A stretch of DNA of 14,101 bases from Deltaproteobacteria bacterium (GTDB taxonomy: Bacteria > Desulfobacterota > Desulfuromonadia > Desulfuromonadales > BM103): the NCBI GenBank assembly GCA_019313105.1, contig JAFDBW010000123.1, forward strand, positions 1 through 14,101, given 5' to 3'. Position 1 is the stretch's first letter. The number at the start of each line of letters is the position of its first letter. The position numbers and the translations under genes are program-made. Under the pieces are notes generated by a model. The model made no database searches and was not told where the DNA came from. It saw only the letters and a program-made list of their open reading frames with translations. Positions 1-7,565 of the stretch are shown here, one piece after another.

Positions 1-110
1 AAGAAAAGTAGGCAAAAGAAGGCCGCCCTCCGTTTGCCCGCCATAGCGCTTCGCCCTAAGGCGGGTTCTCTCACGCCACGAAATCAATCCGGCGAATAAA
101 AAAATCGGTT
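1..110. repeat. Possible dispersed intergenic repeat, cut by the left edge
   Basis: This stretch carries no gene. It begins with an A-rich motif (aagaaaagtaggcaaaag) followed by a C-rich part, and contains an inverted repeat cccgcc (37-42) / ggcggg (60-65). One plus frame stays open over 31 codons and reads like the spurious basic peptides (KKSRQKKAAL...) that I associate with dispersed intergenic elements of proteobacterial genomes. That resemblance is from memory, not from a search. Copies elsewhere in the genome would confirm it. The window starts inside the element, so its left half is not visible. Confidence 0.3.
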
Positions 111-200
111 GACGCCTCAGACAGTTTTTCTTCGTTTACCCGGATTCATTTCATTCTGTTCGGCGGCACTCAAAGGGAGGGAAAGGCAAAGAAAATACAA

Positions 201-235
201 TAAAAAAGGGCAACAGATGAACCACCTGTTGCCCT
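201..235 (-). terminator. Intrinsic terminator after the coiled-coil gene
   Basis: A perfect 10-bp stem, agggcaacag (207-216) and ctgttgccct (226-235), with a 9-nt loop. On the minus strand it is followed at once by a run of six T (positions 207-202). It lies about 70 nt downstream of the stop of the 304-2427 gene and points the right way to end the pta/coiled-coil transcript. Confidence 0.85.
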
Positions 236-303
236 ACGCTGAATAGAAACTAGCCTGCCTGGCCCAAAAAATCCCGCATCATGTGCTCTGATTTGGCCCG
301 TGC

Positions 304-2427
304 TCACTCCTTCAGAAAATAGCTTCCCAGACTACTGGAAATATACTCTTCCGGCATTTTCTCCATCTGAAAACCGCTTCTCTGCAGAAACGTCAGCCCG
401 GCATCAATGGCTTTTTTCAACTCGGTTTCGTTGGCTGGGGGTGCCGCAGGGACACAAACGAGCGTGTGCTTGCTCTGTTTGAGGCGGTAGACCATGAACA
501 ACTTCTTTTTATTGTCAATCCGCAGCACAACCAGGAAAGCCATGCAATATTGCGCGGGATAGCCTTCCAGGGAAATCTGAACGTTAAAGACTGTCTCCCA
601 CGCCCTGACCACCTGCTCTGCGGACTGGCACGGCAGCCCTTCCAGATCCCAGTCCGGATGAAATAAAGCCTTTTTGTCCGGCGCCGGTCGCAACTCGTGT
701 GGCAGCGGCTTGCTCGACCTAGCCGGCTTGCTGTCCCCTGTCGCTTCAGCAGTTTCAGAATCAACCGCAGCCGGGACGTTGTCGTTTAACGACCTCTTTC
801 CTGCCGAACTGTCCCTGTCTGCCAATTTTTTCTCAGCTGCGGCAATTTCTTCGGTAAGCTCCTCCCGTTTCGCTGTTTCCTGGGCGATTTGTTCCTTGAG
901 CAGTGCAATTTCTGCGCTAAGCGCGAGATACTCAGGCGAATCCTCCGTTCTTTCCGCTTTTTCCATGGAAGCGGCCTGTTCTGTCTCCCTGACCGTCAGC
1001 TCAAGTGCGTCAATTATCTTGTGGGCCTCTGCAAGTTCACGCTCAATGTTCTCCTTACCGGCCTGCTCTTCGCGCAACCGGTGTTTCAGTTCATCAAGTT
1101 CATCTTTTAGAGACTCCGTTTGCTCATTGACAGTGACTTTAGCCGTTGCCGCTGAAGCCTGTTTTCTGGCTTCTTGGAGGTCTTCTTCAAGTTCCCGTAT
1201 TTGCCTCTGGTCTTCGGTCGCGGTTTTTTCAAGACGTTCACGGAGAGTGCATTCTTGCTGATGCTCTTGCCGAAGAACGCGCATCTCACTTTCGAGTTTG
1301 GCAAGCTGTGATTGCAATTCTTCAGTAGTTTTGTCCGCTTCGTCAATCCGGGCATTCTGTTCAGCGAGAACTTCAATCTCTTCTTCGAAGCCTTGGACCT
1401 CTTCTTCGAGCTTACGAATGCGGCCTTCTGCATCACTGAAAGAGGTTTCCAGCTGGCGACTCAAGGACTGCTCCTGCGCCAGTTGATCATAACTGGCCGC
1501 CAACATCTGCTCGGTGTTTTGCAGACTGTCTTCCAGTTCTGCAATTTGCGTATGAGCCTGCTTGACATCCGTTACGAACTGCTCCTGCTTGTGACGTTCG
1601 GCGGCAAGCTCATCGGAGACCAGCGTCAACTGACCTTCAACTTCTTTAAGCTTCTTCTGCAGAGCGATAATTGTACGTTTCTGCTTGATTTCACCGGCCG
1701 ACCGGGTCTCAAACTCGATGAAAATTTCTTCGAGTTCCTGAATCCGTTTCTCGGCAGCTTCGGTAATCGACTCGCTTATCTCTCTTTGCTTGCGCTCCTG
1801 CGCGACAAGGTTTTCCGCGGCCTCCAGTCTGGCTGTCAGTTCCCTGACCTGCTCCATCATCGCTTCGCTATCTTCATCACGCTGTTCTGCCGGAGACAGC
1901 GTCTCGATCATGAGTTGTCGAAGCTCTTCAACCCGCTCTGCCAGACGTTGCTCGGCACCGAGCCTGAGTGCTGCTTTGCGGCCGACGGCACTGCTTGGGT
2001 CTGTCTCGACCGCCTCCTGCCACTCGGCCAGCAGCCGGGCTTTTTCATCCTTCTGCCGACGTGCCTCATCAGGCGACGCGAGCCCCGGGATATCACGCAG
2101 GACAACTTCAAGCATAGCCGGGCTGAGCCTCAGATTGAGTTCGTCAAGCCGGTACCCCAGCCCGGTCAGGGCTTCATGTCCATGTTGCCACGCTGAAGCC
2201 TCGCCCGGGCTTCTGACCGAAAAAACCAGGGCTTTCTTCAATGTCTTGTCATGAAAAGCAATGTAACAGCGTGATTGGGAGCAGTCCTGAAAATCGCAAA
2301 GGATGGCGTGAACGTCGAAACCACTCCCCTCCGTGTCACCGAAAGTGATGTGGTCCCGGGATCGGCAGAGCTGGTTGATACTGTCGGCTTCGAGTTCAAG
2401 AAAGCCTTCAGCTTCGTAGATGAGCAT
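304..2427 (-). CDS. Large coiled-coil protein of unknown function
   Basis: I do not recognise this 707-residue protein. Three parts are visible. Residues 1 to about 115 form a compact N-terminal region rich in hydrophobic and acidic residues, with Cys at 21, 44 and 49. From about 125 to 560 the sequence is almost pure Glu/Lys/Gln/Leu heptads, a long coiled coil with few breaks. A Pro/Ser/Ala-rich linker (about 560-585) leads to a C-terminal domain (about 585-707) containing FHPDWDLEGLPC and a hydrophobic strand AFLVVLRIDNKKKLFMVYRL. There is no signal peptide and no membrane segment, so it is probably cytoplasmic and perhaps an elongated dimer. The ATG has a G-rich Shine-Dalgarno (TGGGGGA) about 6 nt upstream. 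It lies 127 bp after pta on the same strand and ends at a clear terminator, so it may be co-transcribed with pta. SMC or Rad50 are excluded because there are no Walker motifs. Confidence 0.85.
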   Translation of the reverse strand: MLIYEAEGFLELEADSINQLCRSRDHITFGDTEGSGFDVHAILCDFQDCSQSRCYIAFHDKTLKKALVFSVRSPGEASAWQHGHEALTGLGYRLDELNLRLSPAMLEVVLRDIPGLASPDEARRQKDEKARLLAEWQEAVETDPSSAVGRKAALRLGAEQRLAERVEELRQLMIETLSPAEQRDEDSEAMMEQVRELTARLEAAENLVAQERKQREISESITEAAEKRIQELEEIFIEFETRSAGEIKQKRTIIALQKKLKEVEGQLTLVSDELAAERHKQEQFVTDVKQAHTQIAELEDSLQNTEQMLAASYDQLAQEQSLSRQLETSFSDAEGRIRKLEEEVQGFEEEIEVLAEQNARIDEADKTTEELQSQLAKLESEMRVLRQEHQQECTLRERLEKTATEDQRQIRELEEDLQEARKQASAATAKVTVNEQTESLKDELDELKHRLREEQAGKENIERELAEAHKIIDALELTVRETEQAASMEKAERTEDSPEYLALSAEIALLKEQIAQETAKREELTEEIAAAEKKLADRDSSAGKRSLNDNVPAAVDSETAEATGDSKPARSSKPLPHELRPAPDKKALFHPDWDLEGLPCQSAEQVVRAWETVFNVQISLEGYPAQYCMAFLVVLRIDNKKKLFMVYRLKQSKHTLVCVPAAPPANETELKKAIDAGLTFLQRSGFQMEKMPEEYISSSLGSYFLKE

Positions 2428-2482
2428 GCATGTCCCCCAGCAAACGCAATTCGTACAATCTTAGCAATATTAACGGGTAAAG

Positions 2483-2515
2483 CATTAGGGCTGATGCGTA
2501 ACACCAGCCCCAATG
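2483..2515 (-). other. Intercistronic RNA hairpin between pta and the coiled-coil gene
   Basis: Two 14-nt arms (2483-2496 and 2502-2515) fold around a 5-nt loop. Read as minus-strand RNA all 14 positions pair, two of them as G-U; read as plus-strand RNA the same two positions are A-C mismatches. This fits a structure that works in the transcript coming from pta. The downstream sequence is CTTTACCC, so the U-tract is weak. It may be a leaky terminator, a processing site or an mRNA 3'-end stabiliser. Confidence 0.65.
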
Positions 2516-2554
2516 TAAACCAAAAACCGTGACAAGACAAAGAAAGTCCGGGAA

Positions 2555-3556
2555 TCAGCCTTGTGCCTGAACCGCTGTAATCGCCGAGACGGAAACGATG
2601 TCGTCAACCGAACAACCACGAGAGAGATCGTTGACCGGCTTGGCAAGCCCCTGCACGATAGGTCCGACAGCCTCGGCGCCAGCGACGCGCTCAACCAGCT
2701 TGTAACCTATATTGCCTGCATCGAGATCGGGGAAGATCAGGGTGTTTGCTTTGCCGGCCACGGCAGAACCGGGGGCTTTCTTCTCTCCGACCTTGGACAG
2801 CAACGCGGCATCGGCTTGCAGTTCACCATCGATCTGCAGCTCCGGGGCCAGCTTCCTGGCAATCTCGAGAGCTTCAAGGACCTTGTCACAATCCTCGTGA
2901 CTGGCGCTGCCCTTGGTAGAGAAAGAGAGCATTGCCACGCGGGCATCAACACCGAGGAAACTCTTGCAGCTGCTCGCAGTGGAGACGGCGATCTCGGCCA
3001 GTGCCTGGGCATTCGGATTCGGGTTGACCGCACAGTCAGCGAAGCAGAGCACACCTTTCTCACCGAAGTCGGGGTTCTTGGTCACCATCAGGAAGACCGA
3101 AGACACCGTCTTCATACCTGGAGCGGTGCCGATCACCTGGAAGGCGGCGCGCAGGACATCACCGGTGGTGTTGTAGGCACCGGCAACCATACCGCCGGCA
3201 TCGCCTTTATGCACCATCATTGCGCCGAAGAAAAGGTTGTCTTCGCCGGTCAGGGTTTCGCGGGCCTGGTCGGGGGTCATCCCCTTCTTTTCGCGCAGCT
3301 TTACCATTTCGGCGACATAATCTTCCAGGCAGGCGGCATTCTTCGGGTCAACGATTTCGACGCCGGCAAGGGAGACCCCCAGTTCACTGGCCTTGGCTTC
3401 GAGAGTGGTCGGGTCGCCGAGCAGGACAACTTTTGCCAGACTGTCGCCGACAATCACTTCAGCGGCCTGGATCATGCGATCATCGTAACTTTCAGGAAGC
3501 ACAACCGTCTGGAGACTGGTGCGGGCTTTTGCCTTGATCTGGTCAACGAGATGCAT
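2555..3556 (-). CDS. pta: Phosphate acetyltransferase
   Basis: Cytoplasmic enzyme that interconverts acetyl-CoA and acetyl phosphate; with acetate kinase it makes or activates acetate. The 333-residue length fits the short, single-domain Pta class without the N-terminal regulatory domain. Family signatures are clear: GDAGGMVAGAYNTTGDVLRA (118-137), SFSTKGSA (211-218), FPDLDAGNIGYKL (275-287) and GPIVQGLAKPVNDLSRGCSV (298-317). The start is chosen as the ATG at 3556 because AGGAGG lies 8 nt before it; an in-frame ATG at 3562 is only 2 nt from the AGGAGG and a TTG at 3574 precedes it. A near-consensus promoter lies just upstream. No ackA is next to it, which is unusual because the two often form an operon. 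Downstream is the coiled-coil gene. A related phosphate butyryltransferase is less likely given these motifs. Confidence 0.95.
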   Translation of the reverse strand: MHLVDQIKAKARTSLQTVVLPESYDDRMIQAAEVIVGDSLAKVVLLGDPTTLEAKASELGVSLAGVEIVDPKNAACLEDYVAEMVKLREKKGMTPDQARETLTGEDNLFFGAMMVHKGDAGGMVAGAYNTTGDVLRAAFQVIGTAPGMKTVSSVFLMVTKNPDFGEKGVLCFADCAVNPNPNAQALAEIAVSTASSCKSFLGVDARVAMLSFSTKGSASHEDCDKVLEALEIARKLAPELQIDGELQADAALLSKVGEKKAPGSAVAGKANTLIFPDLDAGNIGYKLVERVAGAEAVGPIVQGLAKPVNDLSRGCSVDDIVSVSAITAVQAQG

Positions 3557-3564
3557 CGACATTT

Positions 3565-3570
3565 CCTCCT
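3565..3570 (-). promoter_or_regulatory. Shine-Dalgarno site that decides the pta start
   Basis: A perfect AGGAGG on the minus strand. It is 8 nt from the ATG at 3556 but only 2 nt from the ATG at 3562, so the inner ATG is the better start. Confidence 0.75.
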
Positions 3571-3597
3571 TCAAACAGGGTTTTATTAAAGATCAAA

Positions 3598-3626
3598 AAT
3601 ATACCGGAAGGCCTGTAAGTCGTCAA
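3598..3626 (-). promoter_or_regulatory. Sigma-70 type promoter of pta
   Basis: On the minus strand TTGACG (3626-3621), a 17-nt spacer and TATATT (3603-3598). Five of six bases match the consensus in each box and the spacing is ideal. Transcription would start near 3591, giving a leader of about 35 nt before the pta ATG. Confidence 0.8.
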
Positions 3627-3670
3627 CTTATTTCCCCGGGAACATTACCCAAGGCGGGCCTATTCGACAC

Positions 3671-3707
3671 TGGCAGTTCCCCCTCTCTTGTAATATAATT
3701 ACGAGTT
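3671..3707 (+). promoter_or_regulatory. Candidate tonB promoter with a palindrome over the -10 box
   Basis: A perfect TATAAT (3694-3699) lies 25 nt before the tonB ATG, with a weak -35 candidate TGGCAG (3671-3676) at 17-nt spacing. The -10 box is embedded in an inverted repeat gtaat-ata-attac, which could be an operator. Transcription near 3706 would leave a leader of about 19 nt with no recognisable Shine-Dalgarno. The poor -35 box suggests help from an activator or a weak promoter. Confidence 0.5.
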
Positions 3708-3724
3708 TGTAAATTATTAACGCC

Positions 3725-4627
3725 ATGACTGCCGAACAAAGACAGAATCGCATAATCACAGGGTTTGTCCTGTTATCCCTGCTCCTGCACCTGCTCCTTC
3801 TGCTGGTGCCAAAGGACAGGCTGTTCCCGGTGGAGATGGCTCCGCCGCCGGTTTACGTTGAGGTTCGTCCTCCCCAAAAACTTGACCGGGAACTCGACCT
3901 GCCGATTCGTGAGGAGCTGGAAAAACCTCGTGAAAAACCGGCCGAACGCCTGGCTGAAAAGGACCAGGTCGTGGAGAAGGAGACGGCCCCGGAGGGGCAG
4001 GACACCGAGGATCGCGAGCCAGTGGTCCAGGCTCCGCAACCGGTCTCGAGGCCCCAACCGCCGACCCCGCCACGACCTGAACCGAGCCCGGAGAAACCGA
4101 AGGCCGACGAATCAGACCAGACCCTCGCTGAGACTCTTGAAGGCTGGAAACAGAAGAAAACCGAGCCCCCCCGGAAGCTTCCCGACTTGGAGACCCTGAC
4201 CCAGATCTCACCCCAGGCTATGGCACAGATTGAAAGTGACTGGCGACAGAAATACCGAAAGGACATCGAACGCGGCGATACGGTCTGGATGGACACCCAG
4301 CAGGACCTGCTGATCTCCTTCATGCGCCGCTTCCGTAACAATATTTACGGGGTATGGAACTATCCCGAATCAGCCAGAAGGCAAAACCAGCAGGGGTCCT
4401 GCCTGCTTCGCATCACGGTCGATCGCGACGGCAACATCACCGACGTCAAACTGATGGAAAGTTCCGGCTATCGCGTCCTCGACGACGAAGCGATGCGCGC
4501 CGTCCGGCAGGGCGCCACTTATGGTCCGCTGCCGAGGGCCTACCCGAATGAGTATCTGCACATCATGGCTTTATTCAATTATCAGATGGGCGGCAGCAGC
4601 GGATACCAACGTCGCAGCCTCTATTAG
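3725..4627 (+). CDS. TonB-family energy transducer
   Basis: A 300-residue protein with TonB architecture: a short basic N-terminus, one membrane anchor (about 11-28, rich in Leu), a periplasmic Pro/Glu/Lys-rich stalk (about 38-155), and a C-terminal TonB domain (about 195-288). The domain shows WNYPESARRQNQQGSCLLRI, the VDRDGNITDVKLMESSG strand-turn and LDDEAMRAV, as in the family. TonB proteins carry proton-motive energy from an ExbB/ExbD complex in the inner membrane to outer-membrane transporters. No exbB, exbD or TonB-dependent receptor is in the window, so its partner is unknown; a TolA-like role is also possible. The ATG is the only reasonable start (next Met is residue 38), yet no Shine-Dalgarno is seen. 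It diverges from pta and converges on gcvPB. Confidence 0.9.
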   Translation: MTAEQRQNRIITGFVLLSLLLHLLLLLVPKDRLFPVEMAPPPVYVEVRPPQKLDRELDLPIREELEKPREKPAERLAEKDQVVEKETAPEGQDTEDREPVVQAPQPVSRPQPPTPPRPEPSPEKPKADESDQTLAETLEGWKQKKTEPPRKLPDLETLTQISPQAMAQIESDWRQKYRKDIERGDTVWMDTQQDLLISFMRRFRNNIYGVWNYPESARRQNQQGSCLLRITVDRDGNITDVKLMESSGYRVLDDEAMRAVRQGATYGPLPRAYPNEYLHIMALFNYQMGGSSGYQRRSLY

Positions 4628-4687
4628 CCGACCTCCCCCTGGCATAACTCTGAAGGTCCGCGTTCCGAAGTAAAGTCTTTGATAAAC

Positions 4688-4717
4688 AAAGGGCCGGTCA
4701 TCAATGACCGGCCCTTT
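4688..4717. terminator. Bidirectional terminator between tonB and gcvPB
   Basis: A perfect inverted repeat with 14-nt arms, aaagggccggtcat (4688-4701) and its complement (4704-4717), separated by only 2 nt. The T-rich flanks (CCCTTTACTCTT on plus, CCCTTTGTTTATC on minus) let it end both the plus-strand tonB transcript and the minus-strand gcv operon. Confidence 0.85.
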
Positions 4718-4747
4718 ACTCTTACCTCTTACCTTTTACCTCTTCCC
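4716..4747. repeat. Degenerate pyrimidine-rich TTACCTC repeat
   Basis: A run of imperfect 6-8-nt units (ttactc, ttacctc, ttaccttt, tacctctt) directly after the bidirectional terminator and before the gcvPB stop. The plus strand is almost purely pyrimidine plus A. It is non-coding and low-complexity, and may be a decayed tandem repeat. Confidence 0.5.
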
Positions 4748-4754
4748 TGTTTTC

Positions 4755-6215
4755 TCACTCGCTTCCCTCCCACTTCAACCTGGGCTTGCGCGCGGCCGTG
4801 GTTTCGTCAAGCCTTCTGACCTTCGACCGCATCGGCGCCTTGAGCAACAGGTCCGGATTGTCACGGGCTTCACCGGCGATGGCGATCATGGCGTCGCAGA
4901 ACTCGTCGAGGACGTCCGGGCTCTCGGTCTCGGTCGGTTCGATCATGATCGCGCCCTTGACCACCAGCGGGAAATAAATGGTCGGCGGGTGGTAGCCGTA
5001 GTCGATCAACCGTTTGGCGACATCCAGGGTATGGCAGCCACCTTCAAGGTCCTTATCCGAGAAGATGACTTCATGCAGTGAGCGGTTTTTATACGGCAGC
5101 TCATAGACGCCCTCGAGCCGGGCCCGAATGTAGTTGGCGTTGAGCACTGCCATCTCACTGGCGTGCTTCAAACCAGCACCGCCCATGCTGCGGATATAGG
5201 AGTAGGCACGCACCATGATGCCGACATTGCCGTGGAAAGCCAGCAGGCGCCCGATCGATTCAGCATTGTCGGTCTCGAAACGGTATTCGTCGCCAACCCG
5301 CTCCACGCCCGGCCCCGGCAGATAGGGGATCAGCTCTTCCGTGACACCCACCGGTCCTGCACCCGGCCCACCGCCGCCATGGGGCGTGGAGAAAGTCTTG
5401 TGCAAATTGAAGTGCATGACGTCGATCCCCATATCCCCCGGCCGGGCGATGCCCATCAGGGCATTGAGGTTGGCGCCGTCGCAATAAACCAGGCCGCCCC
5501 GGGCGTGGACCAGTTTGCAGATCTCCTCGATATTCGATTCGAACAGGCCAAGGGTGTTCGGGTTGGTCACCATCAGCGCGGCGACATCATCGTCCATGTG
5601 CGACTCGACTTCTTCGAGAGTGAGAATCCCTTCCGAAGCAATCGGCACGACATCGTAGCCGGCCAGGGTAGCAGTCGCCGGGTTGGTGCCATGGGCCGTA
5701 TCGGGTATCAACACCTTCGAACGGGTGCTGTTACGCGCTTCATGCCAGGCGCGGATGACCAGCATCCCGGCGAGTTCACCATGAGCACCTGCCGCCGGTT
5801 GCAGGGTGACCCGGGCAAAACCGGAGACTTCAGCCAGCGAGGTCTGCAGCTTATCCATCAGCTCAAGGATACCCTGGGCCAGATGTGGCGGGGTCGCCGG
5901 ATGGAGATCGGCGAGGCCCGGCAGACGGGCCGCGATCTCGTTCACCTTGGGGTTGTACTTCATGGTACAGCTACCGAGAGGGTAAAACCCCGAATCGACA
6001 CCGTAGTTCCAGGTTGACAGCCGCGTGAAGTGCCGGACGACATCGACTTCGGATAATTCCGGGAAACCGGCGATTTCGTCACGACAGAGTTCGGCGGGCA
6101 AGGCTGCTTCAGGCACATCAAGCTTCGGCAAGCTGTAGCCCTTGCGCCCCGGGTCGGAATGTTCAAAGAGCAGCTTTTCGTTCAGGACAAGTCCGCTGTT
6201 ACCAAGGATCGTCAT
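4755..6215 (-). CDS. gcvPB: Glycine dehydrogenase (decarboxylating), subunit 2 (P-protein beta)
   Basis: The PLP-binding half of the two-subunit P-protein. With GcvPA it decarboxylates glycine and loads the aminomethyl group on the lipoyl arm of GcvH. It has 486 residues, the usual length. The PLP lysine is Lys273 in HFNLHKTFSTPHGGGGPG (268-285); other signatures are GFYPLGSCTMKYNPK (76-90), PDTAHGTNPA (171-180), VTNPNTLG (216-223) and CDGANLNALMG (245-255). The ATG overlaps the gcvPA stop (ATGA) and has GGAGGT 5 nt upstream, showing tight translational coupling and equal synthesis of the two subunits. It is the last gene of the folD-gcvPB run, followed by a strong terminator. Confidence 0.97.
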   Translation of the reverse strand: MTILGNSGLVLNEKLLFEHSDPGRKGYSLPKLDVPEAALPAELCRDEIAGFPELSEVDVVRHFTRLSTWNYGVDSGFYPLGSCTMKYNPKVNEIAARLPGLADLHPATPPHLAQGILELMDKLQTSLAEVSGFARVTLQPAAGAHGELAGMLVIRAWHEARNSTRSKVLIPDTAHGTNPATATLAGYDVVPIASEGILTLEEVESHMDDDVAALMVTNPNTLGLFESNIEEICKLVHARGGLVYCDGANLNALMGIARPGDMGIDVMHFNLHKTFSTPHGGGGPGAGPVGVTEELIPYLPGPGVERVGDEYRFETDNAESIGRLLAFHGNVGIMVRAYSYIRSMGGAGLKHASEMAVLNANYIRARLEGVYELPYKNRSLHEVIFSDKDLEGGCHTLDVAKRLIDYGYHPPTIYFPLVVKGAIMIEPTETESPDVLDEFCDAMIAIAGEARDNPDLLLKAPMRSKVRRLDETTAARKPRLKWEGSE

Positions 6216-7561
6216 GCTGCACCTCCCTGCAGTGCAGCAACCAGCGCATCAATCTCGCTGCGCTGGTTCTGCTCGGTTACGCAAACCAGGAAACAATCAG
6301 CCAGCTCCGGATAGTCATCACCAAGGGCAATGCCGCCGAGGATGCCATTCTTCTCCAGACGGCCAAGCACGTCTGCAACCGGTTCAACGGAACGAACGAC
6401 AAATTCGTTGAATGACGGGCCGTCAAATACCAGGCTGAAGCCCTTGACGCCGGCCAGCTGCTGACGGGCATACGCAGCCTTGGCCAGATTCTGTCCGGCC
6501 ATCTCGCGAAGCCCCTGCTTACCGAGCAGGCTCATGAAGATCGTCGTCACCAGGGCGCACAGGCCCTGATTCGAACAGATATTAGAGGTCGCCTTTTCGC
6601 GCCGGATATGCTGCTCGCGGGTCGACAGGGTCAACACGAATCCGCGCTGACCGTCCAGATCGGTCGTCTCACCGACCAGGCGGCCGGGCATCGCACGCAA
6701 ATCCTTCTGGCGCACGGTAAAGAAACCTACATAGGGGCCGCCGTAAGCAAGCGGCAGGCCGAAACTCTGACCGTCGCCGGCAACAATATCGGCCCCGAGT
6801 TCGCCGGGCGGTTTAAGCAGGCCGAGAGCGACCGGTTCTGCAACCGCCGCCACCATGCGGGCACCCGCTTCGTGGGCCCGTTCAGACAGCGCGGCAAGAT
6901 CTTCGACTACGCCGAAATAGTTCGGGTAACCGGCAACCACCGCGGCCGTTGTGTTATCAAGCTTGGCAGCCAGATCCTTGAGATCGGTCCGGCCATCGTC
7001 GGCAACAGCTACGTCGATCAGTTCCAAGTCGAGATACAGGCAATAGGTCGCCACCGTTGCCCGGTAGCGCGGGTTGAGTGCCCGCGACAAAAGCACCCGC
7101 TTGCGACGGGTCAGCCGTACCGCCATCAGGACGGCTTCGGCACAGGCCGAAGCCCCATCATACATCGAGGCGTTGGCGACATCCATGCCGGTCAGTTGGC
7201 AGATCATGGTCTGGAATTCAAAGATCGCCTGCAAGGTTCCCTGGCTGATTTCCGGCTGGTACGGGGTGTACGCGGTGTAAAATTCACTGCGCGATACCAG
7301 CAGGTCAATCGCAGCGGGGCTGAAGTGGTGGTAGGCGCCGCCGCCGAGAAAACTCATGTGAGTCGACGGTGTAGCATTCTTTGCCGCCAGCTTTTTCAGT
7401 TCGCGCAGGAGCTCAGTCTCACTGAGCGCTTCGGGCAGATCAAGGGGACGCTTGAGACGAACCGAACCGGGCACCTCGACAAACAGGTCTTCAAGGTTTT
7501 TGACCCCGATCCGTTCCAGCATCTCGCTCACGTCTGCGGCAGTATGCGGGATATAACGCAT
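6212..7561 (-). CDS. gcvPA: Glycine dehydrogenase (decarboxylating), subunit 1 (P-protein alpha)
   Basis: Partner subunit of GcvPB, 449 residues, matching the N-terminal half of the single-chain P-protein. Clear signatures are FLGGGAYHHFSPA (71-83), TAYTPYQPEISQGTLQAIFE (96-115), and MYDGASACAEA (133-143). The start is the ATG at 7561 (MRYIPHT), the usual N-terminus of the family, with GAGGAG 10 nt upstream; an upstream TTG at 7582 would add seven atypical residues and overlap gcvH. It begins 4 bp after the gcvH stop and overlaps gcvPB by 4 bp. The subunit lacks the PLP lysine, as expected for this half, and completes the active site in the heterotetramer. Confidence 0.97.
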   Translation of the reverse strand: MRYIPHTAADVSEMLERIGVKNLEDLFVEVPGSVRLKRPLDLPEALSETELLRELKKLAAKNATPSTHMSFLGGGAYHHFSPAAIDLLVSRSEFYTAYTPYQPEISQGTLQAIFEFQTMICQLTGMDVANASMYDGASACAEAVLMAVRLTRRKRVLLSRALNPRYRATVATYCLYLDLELIDVAVADDGRTDLKDLAAKLDNTTAAVVAGYPNYFGVVEDLAALSERAHEAGARMVAAVAEPVALGLLKPPGELGADIVAGDGQSFGLPLAYGGPYVGFFTVRQKDLRAMPGRLVGETTDLDGQRGFVLTLSTREQHIRREKATSNICSNQGLCALVTTIFMSLLGKQGLREMAGQNLAKAAYARQQLAGVKGFSLVFDGPSFNEFVVRSVEPVADVLGRLEKNGILGGIALGDDYPELADCFLVCVTEQNQRSEIDALVAALQGGAA

Positions 7562-7565
7562 CGAT

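Noticed and set aside
674..2254. Long plus-strand open frames opposite the coiled-coil gene.
   Set aside because: They are Ser/Arg- or Phe/Leu-rich mirror frames of a biased coding sequence and have no family resemblance.
2561..3589. Plus-strand 342-codon frame opposite pta.
   Set aside because: It is the complement of a clear Pta gene; the His/Gly-rich product is typical of an antisense shadow.
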